A stretch of 7,544 bases of DNA. It comes from an uncultured Eubacteriaceae bacterium. Lineage in GTDB: Bacteria > Bacillota > Clostridia > Lachnospirales > CAG-274. Both the position numbers and the translations under genes were made by a program. Location: positions 1 to 7,544 of the forward strand of contig CANOGI010000103.1 of the NCBI GenBank assembly GCA_947565475.1, read 5' to 3'. Shown here one piece after another: positions 6,169 through 7,544 of this stretch. Each line of letters starts with the position of its first letter. The first letter of the stretch is position 1. Below the pieces are notes generated by a model, which was given only the letters and a program-made list of their open reading frames with translations, did no database searches and was not told where the DNA came from.

Positions 6169-7188
6169 TTACATCTCCTTTTCTATTTCGTCTATTCTTT
6201 TGTATAAGGGTTCAAGTTTTGGATTTTCACGGATTATTTCATCATGAAGATGAATAATTTTATTTCTGAAAGGTTCTATATCCGTTTCTATAAACTCAAC
6301 TCCCATTTTTTTTGCCTGAGCCTTAGCCGCCTCTATCTGCACATCCCAGTTTTCTCTTTCGACTTTGGTGCATATAGCGGCTGCCTCGTCAAATATTTGC
6401 CGTTCTTCCTCGGTAAGACTGTCTAAAAATCTTAAATTGGCTATTAACATATCAGGCACCATTTGATGATGATTGTAAGTATAATATTTAGCGACTTCCC
6501 CGTGTTTATTATTTGTAAGAGCGAGCTCATTATTTTCAGCTCCGTCGATAACTCCCTGTTGAATCGCCGTGTATACTTCTCCAAAACTCATGGGAGCGGC
6601 TGCCGCCCCAAAAGCAGACATCATTTTCACATTTGTCGGGCTTTGCTGTACTCTTATTTTTTTACCTTTTAAATCATCAGGCGTTTTTATAGGAGTTGTC
6701 GCGTAGAAATTTCTTGTTCCGGCGTCAAGCCACGCTACAGTTTCAAATCCCGCCGCTTCCGTAGATGTATATATGTTGTCTGTAAAATTTTTATCTTCCA
6801 TCACTTTATGGTAAAGTTCTACATTTTTAAAAAGATAAGGTATACTGAAGATTTGATAGATATTGTCGAAAGTCTCAAGATTTCCTGTACTTGCTACGGC
6901 GTAGTCTATCGCTCCTGTTTGAACAAGTTCTATCGCTTTTACAGACGCTCCTAGAATCTCGTTTGGAAAAATTTGAATATCGTATTTATCACCTAATTTT
7001 GATTCTACGTATTCCTCAAATGCCAAAAGCCCCAAATGGTCAGGGTGTGTCTCAGACTGAGAATGAGATATTCTTACTATTGTTTTTGAGTTTGATAAAA
7101 AATTACATCCCGATAAAGATATGGCGGTTGTAAATAAGCTTATGATAAAAAAAAGTTTTTTAATTTTGTTTTTGCTGGGAATAGTCAT
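6169..7188 (-). CDS. dctP: TRAP transporter solute-binding lipoprotein (DctP family), probable sugar-acid receptor
   Basis: This 339-aa extracellular receptor captures the substrate and passes it to DctQM. The N-terminus is a lipoprotein signal: KNKIKK, a hydrophobic stretch at 12-25 and the lipobox LSGC with C28 as the lipidated residue. This suits a Gram-positive cell, where the receptor must be membrane-anchored. The mature part shows DctP-family blocks: ILGASVKAIELVQTGAIDYA near 78-97, WLDAGTRNFYA at 153-163, DLKGKKIRVQQSP at 172-184 and PMSFGEVYTAIQQGVIDGAEN at 199-219. R179 in the IRVQ segment is the expected carboxylate-binding arginine of TRAP receptors. The ATG has AGGAGG at 7194-7199 with 5 nt spacing. 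It heads dctPQM. With uxuAB downstream, glucuronate, galacturonate, fructuronate or mannonate are the likely ligands (inference). Confidence 0.93.
   Translation of the reverse strand: MTIPSKNKIKKLFFIISLFTTAISLSGCNFLSNSKTIVRISHSQSETHPDHLGLLAFEEYVESKLGDKYDIQIFPNEILGASVKAIELVQTGAIDYAVASTGNLETFDNIYQIFSIPYLFKNVELYHKVMEDKNFTDNIYTSTEAAGFETVAWLDAGTRNFYATTPIKTPDDLKGKKIRVQQSPTNVKMMSAFGAAAAPMSFGEVYTAIQQGVIDGAENNELALTNNKHGEVAKYYTYNHHQMVPDMLIANLRFLDSLTEEERQIFDEAAAICTKVERENWDVQIEAAKAQAKKMGVEFIETDIEPFRNKIIHLHDEIIRENPKLEPLYKRIDEIEKEM
6175..6180 (-). promoter_or_regulatory. Ribosome binding site for the TTG start of dctQ, inside the dctP coding end
   Basis: AAGGAG lies within the last codons of dctP (GAAAAGGAGATGTAA) and 9 nt from the dctQ TTG. 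It supports coupled translation of receptor and small permease. Confidence 0.7.
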
Positions 7189-7197
7189 AAAATCCTC

Positions 7198-7228
7198 CTC
7201 ATAAAACTTTGTTGCTATTTATTATGAG
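7198..7228 (-). promoter_or_regulatory. Leader hairpin touching the dctP ribosome binding site
   Basis: CTCATAA at 7198-7204 and TTATGAG at 7222-7228 form a perfect 7-bp stem with a 17-nt loop. The stem overlaps the last two bases of the dctP AGGAGG (7194-7199). It could modulate ribosome access or protect the 5' end, but it is short and AT-rich. Confidence 0.3.
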
Positions 7229-7241
7229 AGTTTTTTTTTAT

Positions 7242-7269
7242 TTTATACAATCTTATAGCAAAGCAATAA
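7242..7269 (-). promoter_or_regulatory. Candidate dctP promoter overlapping the edge of the shared module
   Basis: On the minus strand TATAAA (7242-7247) lies 16 bp downstream of TTATTG (7264-7269), about 53 bp upstream of the dctP ATG. It aligns with the candidate uxuA promoter at 4052-4081. Another possible -10 is the TATAAG at the module's own boundary. Confidence 0.4.
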
Positions 7270-7352
7270 AAGAATGAACAAACAAGTTCTAAAAACTGAT
7301 ATGTTAAGGAATTTTTTTATTAATTTATGCTGAAATTTTGTGAATTGCTATA
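7254..7352. repeat. Copy 2 of the ~100-bp TATAG...CTATA module, upstream of dctP
   Basis: This 99-bp segment starts TATAGCAAAGCAATAAAAG and ends GTGAATTGCTATA. Its ends are an 8-bp perfect inverted repeat (TATAGCAA/TTGCTATA). It aligns with 4066-4167 over the full length, best at both ends. It lies 65 bp upstream of the dctP ATG. See copy 1 for the two interpretations. Confidence 0.55.
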
Positions 7353-7456
7353 AATAAAAACGTGGATTTTTAAAAACAATAGAACGATGAATTAAGGAAA
7401 TAATGACAAATTAAAAAAATAAAAATATTTTACTTAGAATGTATCTTAAAAATAAA
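7353..7456. other. A-rich non-coding spacer
   Basis: This stretch is very A-rich on the plus strand, with stop codons throughout and no stable hairpin or motif I can support. Confidence 0.4.
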
Positions 7457-7544
7457 AAATGACTAGAAAATAAAAAAATAAAACAAATTAAAGTAAAATA
7501 ATAGGCTCCTTAATTTGTTTTATTTTTTTATTTTCTAGTCATTT
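7457..7544. repeat. Perfect 35-bp inverted repeat (long hairpin) at the window edge
   Basis: The left arm 7457-7491 starts AAATGACTAGAAAATAAAAA. The right arm 7510-7544 is its exact reverse complement, 35 of 35 bases. The 18-nt loop 7492-7509 ends GGCTCC. Three further A residues at 7454-7456 could extend the stem beyond the window. The stem is nearly all A/T apart from the GACTAG segment and one further G/C pair. Possible roles are a bidirectional transcription end, one miniature element, or a fold-back artefact if a contig ends here. Confidence 0.75.

Noticed and set aside
6891..7133. 80-aa plus-strand frame
   Set aside because: It is antisense to the signal peptide and first domain of dctP and lacks a ribosome binding site.

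Overview
The window is AT-rich DNA with strong AGGAGG-type ribosome binding sites, A/T-ending codons and compact same-strand operons. This points to a low-GC Firmicute, most likely an anaerobic member of the Clostridia. I infer the group from composition and protein style only. All six supported genes lie on the minus strand, so transcription runs from high to low coordinates.

In transcription order the layout is as follows. (1) 7189-7544 is non-coding: a perfect 35-bp inverted repeat at the right edge, then a ~99-bp repeat-like or promoter module. (2) 4368-7188 holds a complete TRAP transporter, dctP-dctQ-dctM: a lipoprotein solute receptor, a small 4-helix permease and a large permease. Spacing is 3 and 13 bp, and both permeases start with TTG. 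(3) 3994-4367 is non-coding and holds a diverged second copy of the ~100-bp module. (4) 1293-3993 holds uxuA (mannonate dehydratase) and a uxuB-type fructuronate reductase, 13 bp apart. (5) 743-1292 is non-coding, with a 141-bp MITE-like inverted-repeat element and weaker inverted repeats. (6) 1-742 holds the N-terminal half of a COG2509-type FAD-dependent dehydrogenase that runs off the left edge.

The genes fit one hexuronate pathway. The TRAP system would import an acidic sugar (a hexuronate or aldonate). UxuB would interconvert fructuronate and mannonate, and UxuA would dehydrate mannonate to 2-keto-3-deoxygluconate (KDG). The isomerase UxaC, KDG kinase and KDPG aldolase are not in the window. 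The FAD-dependent dehydrogenase has its own candidate promoter and is probably unrelated.

The most interesting material is non-coding. A ~100-bp sequence with TATAG...CTATA ends occurs upstream of both dctP and uxuA, 65-72 bp from each start codon. It could be a shared promoter/operator that co-regulates transport and catabolism, or two old insertions of one miniature element. A third element with the same kind of ends, and a much better inverted repeat, sits downstream of uxuB. I found no undescribed protein system; the proteins belong to known families.
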